Origin: Caldisericales bacterium
GTDB taxonomy: Bacteria > Caldisericota > Caldisericia > JAAYUI01
Length of the DNA stretch: 64,000 nt
NCBI GenBank assembly: GCA_012517765.1
Contig: JAAYUI010000010.1
Location: 1-64,000 of the forward strand
Direction of reading: 5' to 3'
The position numbers and the translations under genes are program-made. How positions within the stretch are numbered: the stretch's first letter is position 1; each line of letters starts with the position of its first letter. Below, in pieces: positions 49,881 through 58,434 of this stretch. The notes under the pieces were generated by a model that searched no databases, was not told the DNA's origin, and saw only the letters and a list, made by a program, of their open reading frames with translations.

Positions 49881-51328
49881 TTTATCCACCTGCTCTCAAA
49901 CTTCTTTCCAGGATTCATGATGTTTTTCGGGTCAAACATGCTTTTGAGTTTTTTCATGTACCCAAATGAGTCGCCGTGCTCAATCTGGTTGAAACCACCA
50001 AGCCTGTCTCCATCACCAATGTACGTGCTCATGGTGCCTTCCAATCTTATGGCCTCAAGGGACATCTCTTTGACAAATTTGTAAAAATTGTCCATGTTTG
50101 TCTGATCATGATCATCAACAAAAATAGCGAAAGAAATTGAAGGGGAGATCTTCTGGGGACACTCATTGTAAACAGTCATTCCAAGTATCTTCTGGTTGTA
50201 CTTCTCTGATAAACTTACAAAAGCATCGTGCATCTTTTCCAGATTTCCTATTGGAACACCAACATCTGCGGCACCAAATTTTCTTTCCCTCTGGGAATCG
50301 GGCCACTTCTGCTTGAATGGCTCAAACTGGAGCGTGTGTTTTGAGGCCCAGTAGCCAGTTACAATCTCCTCTTCTTTTACCTCAGAGGCTACATCCTTCA
50401 CTTTGTCCCTTATTTTGGCAGAAAAGAAATCAACAACATCCTGGTCTCCTGCGACTGAAACAAACATGATTGCCTCTGCCCATTCCGGGACTTCAGGCTC
50501 CCTGTTGTATTTGACCCTGTAGGAGTGCGTGTAAAAATGAAGGCGCTGTTTGTCGTTGACGTGCAGGGACTCAAGCTGCACTCCTGACGTCATCAACTGC
50601 TCGCAGGCAAAGCATGCATCCTCGATGGTGCGGACATAAAACCCCATTACGGCCCTTGTTTTTGGCAGATAGTTTACCCTCAGCTGCGCCTCGGTGACAA
50701 TACCAAGCGTGGCCTCCGAGCCGACAAAAAGATGGTGGAGCTTGTACCCGGTGGAAGACATGCTGGCCTTGCGGTGGCCGAACTCTATTGCTTCACCGGT
50801 GCCAACAACAACTTTGGCCGATGTCAGGCATTCCAAGACTTTTCCATACTTGATGCCAAATGTTGAATCATTGTCACAGCCAATGGCCGCACCGATTGTT
50901 GAGGCCTGCTTGGACTCGGGCTGGTGGGGAAACCACATGCCATGCTTTGCAAGGAATTCGTTGAGGTGCCATATTGTAATGCCGGCACCAACCCTGACAG
51001 ACATGTTTTTTTCATCAAATTCGATGATCTGGTCCATGCCCTTGGTGTCGACCATTATTCCACCCTTCCAGGCCTGGACACCACCACCCATTCCGGTGCC
51101 TCCGGCAAAGGCAACAACGGGAATACCAAGATCGTAAGCAACTTTGACGATTTCCTGGCATTCTTCAGTGTTCCTCGGAACTGCAACCATCTCCGGGATG
51201 TTGTCATCGCCATACATCCTTGGGCTCCAGTCCCTGCCGTAGCTCATTCTGTGGGCCTCAAGTATGGAAACCCTTTTGCCCAGAATAGGTTTTAGCCGCT
51301 TCTCAGCTTCCAAAATTTTGTCCTGCAT
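49877..51328 (-). CDS. FAD-linked 2-hydroxyacid oxidase, GlcD-like
   Basis: A 483-residue flavoprotein of the VAO/PCMH family. The N-terminal FAD_binding_4 domain contains VVAFAGGTGMGGGVQAWKGG and SVRVGAGITIWHLNEFLAKHG. The C-terminal FAD-oxidase domain ends with the typical LKSMFDPKNIMNPGK. Members oxidise glycolate, D-lactate, sulfolactate-like or sn-glycerol phosphate substrates. It lies between comB and a GlcF-like subunit, each joined by 4-nt overlaps, with AGGAGG before the ATG. Context suggests that the ComB product (a 2-hydroxyacid) is its substrate; this is inference. Confidence 0.9.
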   Translation of the reverse strand: MQDKILEAEKRLKPILGKRVSILEAHRMSYGRDWSPRMYGDDNIPEMVAVPRNTEECQEIVKVAYDLGIPVVAFAGGTGMGGGVQAWKGGIMVDTKGMDQIIEFDEKNMSVRVGAGITIWHLNEFLAKHGMWFPHQPESKQASTIGAAIGCDNDSTFGIKYGKVLECLTSAKVVVGTGEAIEFGHRKASMSSTGYKLHHLFVGSEATLGIVTEAQLRVNYLPKTRAVMGFYVRTIEDACFACEQLMTSGVQLESLHVNDKQRLHFYTHSYRVKYNREPEVPEWAEAIMFVSVAGDQDVVDFFSAKIRDKVKDVASEVKEEEIVTGYWASKHTLQFEPFKQKWPDSQRERKFGAADVGVPIGNLEKMHDAFVSLSEKYNQKILGMTVYNECPQKISPSISFAIFVDDHDQTNMDNFYKFVKEMSLEAIRLEGTMSTYIGDGDRLGGFNQIEHGDSFGYMKKLKSMFDPKNIMNPGKKFESRWIK

Positions 51329-52077
51329 CAAGCCTCCTGTTTGTCGTCGCAAACAACATAGTATGAATGATCATCCTTTTTCACCTTTGGAACAAAATTC
51401 ATAAGGTCCTGTTTCGCACAGAGCGCAATATCAGAAGAGAAGCCAAGGGCAGTGAGGTTCCTGCCCGATTCAGAGGCGAGAAGGGCGTCAAGCGGGCGCG
51501 AAAAACCTCCATGCACCATCTTTGCGACCCTCGAGGCATCATCCAGGTCAAAGCCCCTGATTTTGCCTGTCATTATCGATTTATTGATTATGGCACCAGC
51601 GGCATAAAGATCATCAATCACAGGGTTTCCGTCAACACCCGAGCACAGCATTGCAATGTCTTTTCCGGTCTGCCTGACAAGTCGTGCAATCTCCTCGCAA
51701 ACAGCAGTCATGTTTATTATCGAGCCTACGAGCACTGTTTCAGATTCACACGCCTGGATCATGGCCTTGGTGCCATTTGTTGTTGTGAGTGCTACTTCCC
51801 TGCCTTTTATTTTTGCGGAGAGGGTTTCCGAGGGTGAATTGCCCATCTCGAATCCTTTTATTTTTTCACAATTTCTTTCGCCGGCAATTGCCATGTTCGG
51901 GTAATAAAGCTTCTGCGATCTTGCTTCTTCTTCATTCTCGTAAAGTAACACCCTGGTGGCGCCTCTGTCAAACATCGTCACAACATTGCTTGTGGCCCTT
52001 AAAACATCGACCACAACAACAATATCGTTTTCTATCCCCTTTTGTGTGCCCTGGGCCAAAAAAGTTTTTATCTTCAC
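51328..52077 (-). CDS. comB: ComB-family 2-phosphosulfolactate phosphatase
   Basis: A 249-residue protein. Family landmarks: VVVVDVLRATSNVVTMFDRGA, AGERNCEKIKGFEMGNSPSE, LTTTNGTKAMIQAC, and the C-terminal SGRNLTALGFSSDIALCA. ComB dephosphorylates 2-phospho-3-sulfolactate to sulfolactate in coenzyme M synthesis and also occurs widely in bacteria. Here it heads an operon with a FAD hydroxyacid oxidase, its Fe-S subunit, a lipoprotein and an aldehyde dehydrogenase. The GTG start has no Shine-Dalgarno and lies 8 nt after the -10 box, so it is probably leaderless. Confidence 0.85.
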   Translation of the reverse strand: MKIKTFLAQGTQKGIENDIVVVVDVLRATSNVVTMFDRGATRVLLYENEEEARSQKLYYPNMAIAGERNCEKIKGFEMGNSPSETLSAKIKGREVALTTTNGTKAMIQACESETVLVGSIINMTAVCEEIARLVRQTGKDIAMLCSGVDGNPVIDDLYAAGAIINKSIMTGKIRGFDLDDASRVAKMVHGGFSRPLDALLASESGRNLTALGFSSDIALCAKQDLMNFVPKVKKDDHSYYVVCDDKQEA

Positions 52078-52085
52078 AAAAAACT

Positions 52086-52114
52086 AGTTTATTATTGTAA
52101 AAGTTTAAGTTCAA
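52086..52114 (-). promoter_or_regulatory. Promoter of the comB operon (leaderless start)
   Basis: Minus strand TTGAAC (52109-52114), 17-nt spacer, TAAACT (52086-52091), 8 nt to GTG 52077. Confidence 0.55.
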
Positions 52115-52130
52115 CCACGAGCATGGCCAG

Positions 52131-53381
52131 CTACTTGCCAATCATGAGCCTGACATGCGTCCAGTAAGACACAGGGCTCTTTTCTCCTGCCCCAGGAACA
52201 CCTGTTATTTCGGGAGGAGTTCTCCATGTTCTCCCAAAATCTTCGGAAACAAAAAATCTAAAAGAAGACTCATAATTGTTTTCATCAAAATAAGGCCTTA
52301 TGTACCCGGAAAAGATTGGCGGGAGACCTTCAATTGGGTCAATCAACAACTTCCCGTCCTCGGTATATGAAGGATTTTTGAGGTCCTCCTGTGTAGAATT
52401 TACGGGCCCAACTATCATCCAGGCACCACCACCAATAAACCAGCTTTGTCCAAGATTGTAATGAAGGTATTTTACATGGTTTGCAGGAACTATCTGGACA
52501 CCACCCCTCAGGTTTTCATCATCAGTCTTGCCCCTCCACCTTGTGGTGGAAAGTTCAAGCACGCCTGGATGGGTTGCCCTCACTCTTCCGATATCGGCAT
52601 ATTCTGAACCAATAAACCTGCCAGTCTGGGTTGCCCGCTGGAGAACTCTCCCAATCTGGTACCTTTTCTCGGTCTCGTCCATCACATAGATCCCGCCATA
52701 GTCCTCCATCTGTACACCATTTACGACGTCGCCCTTGGACCAGTTCTCAAACTCTATGTATCTGACATTGTCCCTTGGTCTTCTGACGTCAATGAACAGG
52801 AATTGTGGCGGAATGCGTGTCGGGTCCGTAAAATAGGAATCAAGCGGCACCCAGGAACCCCTGTCCAGGGCATAAACAGGATTACCAACATAGGGTGACC
52901 ATTCATTAAAAATCCCGTATCCTCCAGGATTACTTACCACTATATCGCCTGTTCCGCCCTCTTCGGTGAAAGGGATTATCGAAAGCTCAGACGCGTTCCA
53001 GTTTGTTGGTTTTGCAGGATCATACTGTCTTTTTGGCCCGCACCTCATATGGATTGCATTGACCGCAGATGCAACAATTGCCCCTTTTGTTCCGTTCTGT
53101 GCACAAACATAGTGCGATGCCCAGAAGCCGTCCGAGGCCCTTGTGGCCTGGGTGGCAGGGGTGACAACCTCGCCTATCTCCCTGGAGCGGCCATCTGTAT
53201 AGATAGTTATTTTCCCACCAGCACTGTTGTCAATGAGCACAGAAAAAAGCCTTATCGTGGAAACATCAAACCTTTTGGCCTCTGGCGGGACATCAGCCTT
53301 AATGTCGAAAGCCTTCAGCGTTGCGGTCACAGACAAAAGCAGGGCCAGAAGAAACGCCACTATGTGCATTGGGTAAATCAT
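52131..53381 (-). CDS. Secreted protein of unknown function
   Basis: About 416 residues with a signal peptide (MHIVAFLLALLLSVTATLKAF). The mature part is beta-rich, with repeated W/Y/G/N segments (YIEFENWSKGD, YLHYNLGQSWFIGGG, FRFFVSEDFGRTWRTPPEITG). The S-E-D-F-G-R-T-W element is an Asp-box, common in propellers and glycosidase-like surface proteins, but only one is seen. Start uncertain: ATG 53381 has a weak AAGAG site, while ATG 53369 lies 7 nt after a possible -10 TATGAT, with TTGAGG 17 nt before it. No family recognised. Confidence 0.65.
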   Translation of the reverse strand: MIYPMHIVAFLLALLLSVTATLKAFDIKADVPPEAKRFDVSTIRLFSVLIDNSAGGKITIYTDGRSREIGEVVTPATQATRASDGFWASHYVCAQNGTKGAIVASAVNAIHMRCGPKRQYDPAKPTNWNASELSIIPFTEEGGTGDIVVSNPGGYGIFNEWSPYVGNPVYALDRGSWVPLDSYFTDPTRIPPQFLFIDVRRPRDNVRYIEFENWSKGDVVNGVQMEDYGGIYVMDETEKRYQIGRVLQRATQTGRFIGSEYADIGRVRATHPGVLELSTTRWRGKTDDENLRGGVQIVPANHVKYLHYNLGQSWFIGGGAWMIVGPVNSTQEDLKNPSYTEDGKLLIDPIEGLPPIFSGYIRPYFDENNYESSFRFFVSEDFGRTWRTPPEITGVPGAGEKSPVSYWTHVRLMIGK

Positions 53382-53435
53382 AACAAGACTCTTGCAACAC
53401 CTCAAGAAAACATTTAGCCACAACAAATGTTCAGC

Positions 53436-53464
53436 TTGACAACAAATCAATAGTAAATTAACTT
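53436..53464 (+). promoter_or_regulatory. Promoter of the DUF4388-cysS operon
   Basis: TTGACA (53436-53441), 17-nt spacer, TAACTT (53459-53464); then GGAGG (53475-53479) before ATG 53486. Confidence 0.55.
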
Positions 53465-53485
53465 AATTGTTTGCGGAGGTGCGCA

Positions 53486-54424
53486 ATGTATGCAATTACC
53501 GGAACTATAGAGAACCTTGATTTGGCAGTAATTCTGCAGACAATGAATATAAGCAAGAAAACTGGCTGTATGGAAGTGAAGACCGGCGAAGAAACCTCCC
53601 GCATTTTTTTTGAGCAGGGCGCAATAGTACATGCGCTCACAAAAAACCTCGAGGGCGAGACAGCCTTTTATGACTTGCTGACGGTAGAACAGGGTACATG
53701 GGGTTTCATACCCGATATGACCCCGCCAAAGAGGACGATAAGGAACAAGATTGAGGGCCTGCTTCTCAACTGGAGCAACCTCATGGATGAGTGGAATTCA
53801 ATCAAGGACAAACTCCCCCAGCAAGACGCTATCCTGAGGATGGTGGATGTCCCAGAGGACGAAAGGGAACATCTGGTGTTCAACATGGACGAGTGGGAAG
53901 TCCTCGAGCTGATAAAAAGGTATGGCTTGACATCCAAAGTGTTCGAAGAAAGCAAGGTAGGAAGGTTCAAAACGGGCAAGGCAATTTTGAAGTTTCTCTC
54001 AATAGATTTGATAAAAATTGAGAAACAGGACAAAGAGAACATTGAAAAAATCATGAATTTTCTCAATGACGTGGGAAGTGAACTCGGCGAAAGAAACCTG
54101 GGAGCAAACCACTTCAGGCGCATAGTTGACAAGTTTACAGTTGAAACGGCAAAGCGCTACAAGTTCATGAATGACCTAAGGCTTGATGAAAACCTCAAGT
54201 TTACGGGTCTTAAGACAAAAGGACTGCTTAACGAGAACGTCATCGAGGCACTGAAAGACCTTCTCTGGAACATAATTGACTATGTCAACAGCCTGGTCGG
54301 GACACCACTTGCATTTGACCAGATGTCAAAGGTCATAGGCAGGCATTTCAAACCGGGCGACGAAATAATGAGGACCCTCAAACTCGATGAATACATTGCC
54401 TCGGAAGGAAGAGTAAGAAGATGA
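53486..54424 (+). CDS. DUF4388 domain protein, third paralogue
   Basis: A 312-residue cytosolic protein. Residues 1-85 form the DUF4388 domain: ITGTIENLDLAVILQTMNISKKTGCMEV, then ISRIFFEQGAIVHALTKNLEGETAFYDLL and TWGFIPD. The rest is charged and mostly helical, with a winged-helix-like middle (VLELIKRYGLTSKVFEESKVGRFKTGKAILKFL) and a C-terminal alpha region. The order DUF4388 plus transcription-factor-like helices suggests a signalling role. It overlaps cysS by 4 nt (ATGA). ATG 53486 is set by GGAGG 6 nt upstream. Confidence 0.72.
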   Translation: MYAITGTIENLDLAVILQTMNISKKTGCMEVKTGEETSRIFFEQGAIVHALTKNLEGETAFYDLLTVEQGTWGFIPDMTPPKRTIRNKIEGLLLNWSNLMDEWNSIKDKLPQQDAILRMVDVPEDEREHLVFNMDEWEVLELIKRYGLTSKVFEESKVGRFKTGKAILKFLSIDLIKIEKQDKENIEKIMNFLNDVGSELGERNLGANHFRRIVDKFTVETAKRYKFMNDLRLDENLKFTGLKTKGLLNENVIEALKDLLWNIIDYVNSLVGTPLAFDQMSKVIGRHFKPGDEIMRTLKLDEYIASEGRVRR

Positions 54425-55818
54425 AGCTTTTCAACACGATGACCAGAGCAAAAGAAGAGTTCATGCCAGTGCATGATAACGAAGTAAGGCTTTACACTTG
54501 CGGGCCAACGGTCTATTCAAGAATACATATAGGCAACTTCAAGACATTCCTCTTTGAGGACATTCTGGTCAGGTATTTCATTTATAAGGGCTACAAGGTA
54601 AAACAGGTGATGAACATTACCGATATTGACGATAAAACCATAAGGACCAGCAGACAAAGGAATGTTCCGTTAAAAGAAGTCACTGATCCTTATATTGAGT
54701 TGTTCCACAGGGACAGGAAAGCCCTCCATATAATCGATGCTACAAATTACCCAAGGGCGACAGAGCACGTCCCACAGATGGTGGAAATCGTCCAGAAGCT
54801 CATGGACAACGGCCACGCATACAGGGCCGCTGACAACTCGATCTATTATTCAATTTCATCCTTTAAAGATTACGGCAAACTTGCCCATCTCGAAATAAAC
54901 ACCCTCCAGTCCGGGGCATCGGGAAGGGTGGCCTCTGACGAATACGAGAAAGATTCTATCTCTGATTTTGCTTTATGGAAGGCATGGGACGAAAACGACG
55001 GAGAAGTGTATTGGGAGACCCAGCTTGGGAAGGGACGCCCCGGCTGGCACATAGAGTGCTCTGCAATGTCAATGGAATACCTTGGTGAAACCCTCGATAT
55101 TCACACAGGTGGCATTGACAACATCTTCCCGCACCACCAGAACGAGATTGCGCAGTCGGAAGGCTTCACCGGCAAGACATTCTCAAAATACTGGATGCAC
55201 TCGTACCATCTCATGGTTGATGGCGCAAAAATGAGCAAATCGCTGGGGAATTTCTACACACTGGAGGACCTCGAAAAGAAGGCAATAACTCCGGAAACAT
55301 TCCGCTTCTTCGTGGTAACAAACCACTACAGAACGAGTCTAAATTACACTGATGAGGCCGCAAGGGCCGCTGGAAAGGCGAGAGACAGCCTTATTGAATT
55401 TGTCGACAGGGTAAGAAACATACCCGATGGCCCCGATAAATTTGATGTTGGGCCAACAATCGAAGGGATGTTCAGGGAGTTTGAAGCCGGGATGGATGAT
55501 GACCTGAACACACCGCAGGCAATTGCCGCGGTATTTGACATGACGCGCCCTATAAACAGGGCAATAGATGAAGGCAAGATCGGCACACTGGGAAGGGAAA
55601 ACCTCTTAAAGGCCATCGAAAAGGTAAACACCGTCTTTGCATTTCTTGAAGGCTCGCAAACTACTATTCCGGAGGAAGTTACAGAGCTGATGAAACAAAG
55701 GGAGCAAGCGAGAAAAGAAAAAAATTGGGCCATGTCGGACCAGCTCAGAGACAAAATACTGGAGCTAGGCTTCATCGTAAAAGATACGCCCCAAGGCCAG
55801 CGCGTGACAAAAAAATAA
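54421..55818 (+). CDS. cysS: Cysteinyl-tRNA synthetase
   Basis: A 465-residue class Ia aminoacyl-tRNA synthetase charging tRNA-Cys. Zinc ligand C27 and the opening LYTCGPTVYSR; HIGN signature (residues 36-39); zinc ligands in WHIECSAMS and the HHQNEIAQSE block; KMSKS loop in GAKMSKSLGNF. The C-terminal anticodon region ends QRVTKK. No T-box or leader is seen because the gene begins inside the upstream DUF4388 gene. Length is normal. Confidence 0.97.
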   Translation: MKLFNTMTRAKEEFMPVHDNEVRLYTCGPTVYSRIHIGNFKTFLFEDILVRYFIYKGYKVKQVMNITDIDDKTIRTSRQRNVPLKEVTDPYIELFHRDRKALHIIDATNYPRATEHVPQMVEIVQKLMDNGHAYRAADNSIYYSISSFKDYGKLAHLEINTLQSGASGRVASDEYEKDSISDFALWKAWDENDGEVYWETQLGKGRPGWHIECSAMSMEYLGETLDIHTGGIDNIFPHHQNEIAQSEGFTGKTFSKYWMHSYHLMVDGAKMSKSLGNFYTLEDLEKKAITPETFRFFVVTNHYRTSLNYTDEAARAAGKARDSLIEFVDRVRNIPDGPDKFDVGPTIEGMFREFEAGMDDDLNTPQAIAAVFDMTRPINRAIDEGKIGTLGRENLLKAIEKVNTVFAFLEGSQTTIPEEVTELMKQREQARKEKNWAMSDQLRDKILELGFIVKDTPQGQRVTKK

Positions 55819-55860
55819 GGCCATACAAGAGCCCCCAAGAGGGCAGAAAGCGAATTTAAA

Positions 55861-57435
55861 GTGGAAAACGAAAGGGGCCGCGACAGAAAAGGCGGCTTTG
55901 GAAAAAGCAATTTCAGGGACAATGGTCCTTCAAGAAGATCTTTTGGAGACAAAAAACCCTTTGGTGAAAGAAAGTCTTTTGGTGGAGACAGGAAACCATA
56001 CGGAGAAAACAAACCATTTGGTGAGAGAAAGTCCTTTGGTGAAAGAAGATCGTATGGCGATAGAAAACCCTATGGAGACAAACCCTACGAACCAAGGAAA
56101 AGGTTTGGTGAAGACAGGCCTTTTGGTGAAAGGAAGCCCTATGGAGACAGAAAACCATATGGCGAGAACAAGCCTTTCGGTGAAAGAAGATCGTATGGCG
56201 ATAGGAAGCCATACGGTGACAGAAAACCGTATGGAGAAAACAAGCCCTTTGGTGAAAGAAGATCGTATGGCGATAGAAAACCCTATGGAGACAAACCCTA
56301 CGAACCAAGGAAAAGGTTTGGTGAAGACAGGCCTTTTGGTGAAAGAAAACCTTATGAAAGAAGACCCCCAAGGGACGATTCTGATGGTGACGGGAGCCCA
56401 AAACTTTCCTGGCAAAAAAAAGAATGGTCAGGCCCATCAGATAGAAGGTTTGGCAGAAGAGATGACGATGGTGGTCACAGGCCGAGGTTTCCAAGACAGG
56501 ATAGCGATGGCGAATTCAGGAGAGAGCACGTATACGAAAGACCGCCGTCACGCACAGGAAGCAAGTTTCAGAGAAGACCCTTTGAAGAAAGGGAAGTTCA
56601 GGACCTGGAATATGCCGAGGAGCTCCCATTTGCCAATGAGGTAACCCTAGAAGAAACAGACAACGCAATCATAGGCAAAAACGCCGTGCTTGAGGCAATC
56701 AGGGCAGGTACCAGTATAAACAAAGTCCTCATCAGGAAAACCCTCAAGATCAACACTGTCCTGAAAGCAATCATGGATGAAAGCAAGGACAGAGGCATAA
56801 GATACGACCTAGTTTCTGATTTTGAAATCGGAAAATATGGCAGCAGGGACGTGGTTGCGCTTGCCTCACCAACACAGTATGCTGAAATCGAAGATCTAAT
56901 TAGTCCAGAGAACACCATATCCATGATCGCCATCCTCGACGGGATTGAAGATCCGCAAAATCTCGGTGCAATCATAAGATCTTCCGAGTGTTTTGGGGCT
57001 TCTGGTGTCATAATCCCGAAACATGGTGCCGCACCAGTCACCTCAACTGTGACAAAAACCTCTGCAGGCGCTGCGCTCAGGCAAAAAATAGCCAGGGTGG
57101 CAAACATCAAGATAGCAATTGAGAAGCTCAAGGAGGCAGGGTACTGGATCTATGGCTCATCGCCGGATGCCACCTCGGAATCACAATCAGTGGAGTTTCC
57201 TGACAAGTGCTGTTTCATCATTGGTTCCGAAGGTGACGGTATGCACAAGACAGTCGCAGAACACTGTGACGAGATAATCAAGATCCCCATGAAGGGAAAA
57301 CTCGGCTCGCTGAATGCTTCAGTTGCCGCAGCAATCCTCATGTACGAGTGGGCAAAAAAGCACCCACAGCAGCCAGACAAAAAGGTTGATGAGAAGGCTG
57401 ATGAAAAGGTTGACCAACCCACAATAGAGCAGTAA
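55861..57435 (+). CDS. rlmB: SpoU-class rRNA 2'-O-methyltransferase (RlmB-like) with long FG/YG-repeat arm
   Basis: A 524-residue protein. Residues about 20-165 are a basic, disordered arm of [R/K]-x-[F/Y]-G-[D/E]-[R/K/N] units: 21 FG or YG dipeptides. Residues 165-255 are a charged linker with D/R/E patches. From about 265 to 505 lies a TrmH/RlmB enzyme: substrate domain IIGKNAVLEAIRAG, then SPOUT motifs DGIEDPQNLGAIIRS, IIGSEGDGMH and IPMKGKLGSLNASVAAAILMYE, which make the knot and bind SAM. RlmB methylates a 23S rRNA guanosine ribose. GTG 55861 is the only start before the repeats and has a poor ribosome site. The tail is rich in K, D and E. The arm is not part of E. coli RlmB. Confidence 0.9.
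   Translation: MENERGRDRKGGFGKSNFRDNGPSRRSFGDKKPFGERKSFGGDRKPYGENKPFGERKSFGERRSYGDRKPYGDKPYEPRKRFGEDRPFGERKPYGDRKPYGENKPFGERRSYGDRKPYGDRKPYGENKPFGERRSYGDRKPYGDKPYEPRKRFGEDRPFGERKPYERRPPRDDSDGDGSPKLSWQKKEWSGPSDRRFGRRDDDGGHRPRFPRQDSDGEFRREHVYERPPSRTGSKFQRRPFEEREVQDLEYAEELPFANEVTLEETDNAIIGKNAVLEAIRAGTSINKVLIRKTLKINTVLKAIMDESKDRGIRYDLVSDFEIGKYGSRDVVALASPTQYAEIEDLISPENTISMIAILDGIEDPQNLGAIIRSSECFGASGVIIPKHGAAPVTSTVTKTSAGAALRQKIARVANIKIAIEKLKEAGYWIYGSSPDATSESQSVEFPDKCCFIIGSEGDGMHKTVAEHCDEIIKIPMKGKLGSLNASVAAAILMYEWAKKHPQQPDKKVDEKADEKVDQPTIEQ
56033..56345 (+). repeat. Direct repeats of 213-nt offset in rlmB
   Basis: A block of about 100 nt (56033-56132) recurs almost unchanged 213 nt later (56246-56345), with a third partial copy from about 56175. 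Offset is a multiple of three, so the encoded arm is duplicated in frame (71 residues). It indicates recent expansion and likely length variation. Confidence 0.8.
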
Positions 57436-57438
57436 AAT
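57410..57438 (+). promoter_or_regulatory. Promoter inside the end of rlmB for the hydroxyacid dehydrogenase (leaderless start)
   Basis: TTGACC (57410-57415), 17-nt spacer, TAAAAT (57433-57438), then 6 nt to the ATG at 57445. Confidence 0.6.
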
Positions 57439-57444
57439 CAATCT

Positions 57445-58425
57445 ATGAAAATAGTCTTCGATGTGAAGACGGCAGGTTCGTTTCACTCGATGCCGGAATG
57501 GGCACTTTCTGAAACAAGGAAGGCCCTTCCGGCGCACGAAATATTTTCTGTAACACGTGATGAGCTCCCAAGTTATGTGGAGAATGCAGACGTCATTGTA
57601 TGCTATTCCCTTCCAAGGGAGCTTTTCCTTCAGGCACACGACCTTAAAATGTTGGTGTTTGCCGTTGATGGCATTGGCCCGCAAAGACTCTATCCGGAAC
57701 TGAGAAGCTCACCAGTACCCGTCATAAATTCAAAAGGTTGCAGAAGTCAGGCCATTGCAGAACACGCATTTTCACTCCTCCTCGCATGCTCCAGAAAAAT
57801 AATTCCAATGGGCAAAACACTCACACCTGAAGGATGGTGGGGTAATGGAGTGACAGAAGGTCACCCGCCAATGGAGATCTCAGGGAAAACCATCGGGATA
57901 CTCGGTCTTGGCAATATTGGCAAGAGGGTCGCAAAAATAGCCAGGAATGGTTTTGGCATGAAAGTTCTTGGAATGAGGCGTGGCAAAGGGAGCGTTGAAA
58001 ATGTGGACGAGGTTTTTGGGCCAGACGGGCTTGACCACATACTCGAGAATTCCGACGTAATTGTATTGTGTCTCCCTGAAACAGAGAACACTCAGTGTTT
58101 TATTGGGCAAAAAGAATTTGCACTCATGAAGCATGGGGTGATCATCATAAATATTGCCAGGGGCTCCCTCATCGACACACAGGAGTTGGTGAGCGCGATA
58201 AAAAGTGGCAAAGTGGCAGCTGCGGGGCTCGATGTGTTTGAAAAAGAGCCACTGCCTGCAGATTCGCCTTTGAGAACACTTCCACAGGTCGTGGCAACTC
58301 CACACGCTGCAGGTGTCACGCCACATTTCTGGGAAAGGTTCATTAAAATAATCATCGAGAACGTCAAAAGACTTGAGTCCGGGGAGCAACTGCTTAATAT
58401 TACTGACAAAGTACTCGGGTATTAA
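57445..58425 (+). CDS. D-isomer-specific 2-hydroxyacid dehydrogenase
   Basis: A 326-residue NAD(P)-dependent dehydrogenase. Nucleotide fold TIGILGLGNIGKRVAKIA. Catalytic Arg in NIARGSLIDTQELV, Glu in AAGLDVFEKEPLPADSPL, and His in VATPHAAGVTPHF. It belongs to the phosphoglycerate/glyoxylate/hydroxypyruvate reductase group; the short form (no ACT domain) argues against a classic SerA. The substrate is not clear. Upstream sequence has no Shine-Dalgarno but an internal promoter fits a leaderless start. Confidence 0.9.
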   Translation: MKIVFDVKTAGSFHSMPEWALSETRKALPAHEIFSVTRDELPSYVENADVIVCYSLPRELFLQAHDLKMLVFAVDGIGPQRLYPELRSSPVPVINSKGCRSQAIAEHAFSLLLACSRKIIPMGKTLTPEGWWGNGVTEGHPPMEISGKTIGILGLGNIGKRVAKIARNGFGMKVLGMRRGKGSVENVDEVFGPDGLDHILENSDVIVLCLPETENTQCFIGQKEFALMKHGVIIINIARGSLIDTQELVSAIKSGKVAAAGLDVFEKEPLPADSPLRTLPQVVATPHAAGVTPHFWERFIKIIIENVKRLESGEQLLNITDKVLGY

Positions 58426-58434
58426 GCCAGAAAA

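Noticed and set aside
54300-54480. T-box or attenuator in front of cysS
   Set aside because: cysS begins within the upstream gene (ATGA overlap) and no T-box sequence is visible.
56033-56345. CRISPR array
   Set aside because: The repeats are long, unequal, in frame with a protein, and have no unique spacers.
55898-56644. Long open frames on both strands across the rlmB repeat arm
   Set aside because: They come from the repeated codon pattern; no ribosome sites or recognisable domains, whereas the rlmB frame continues into a SPOUT enzyme.
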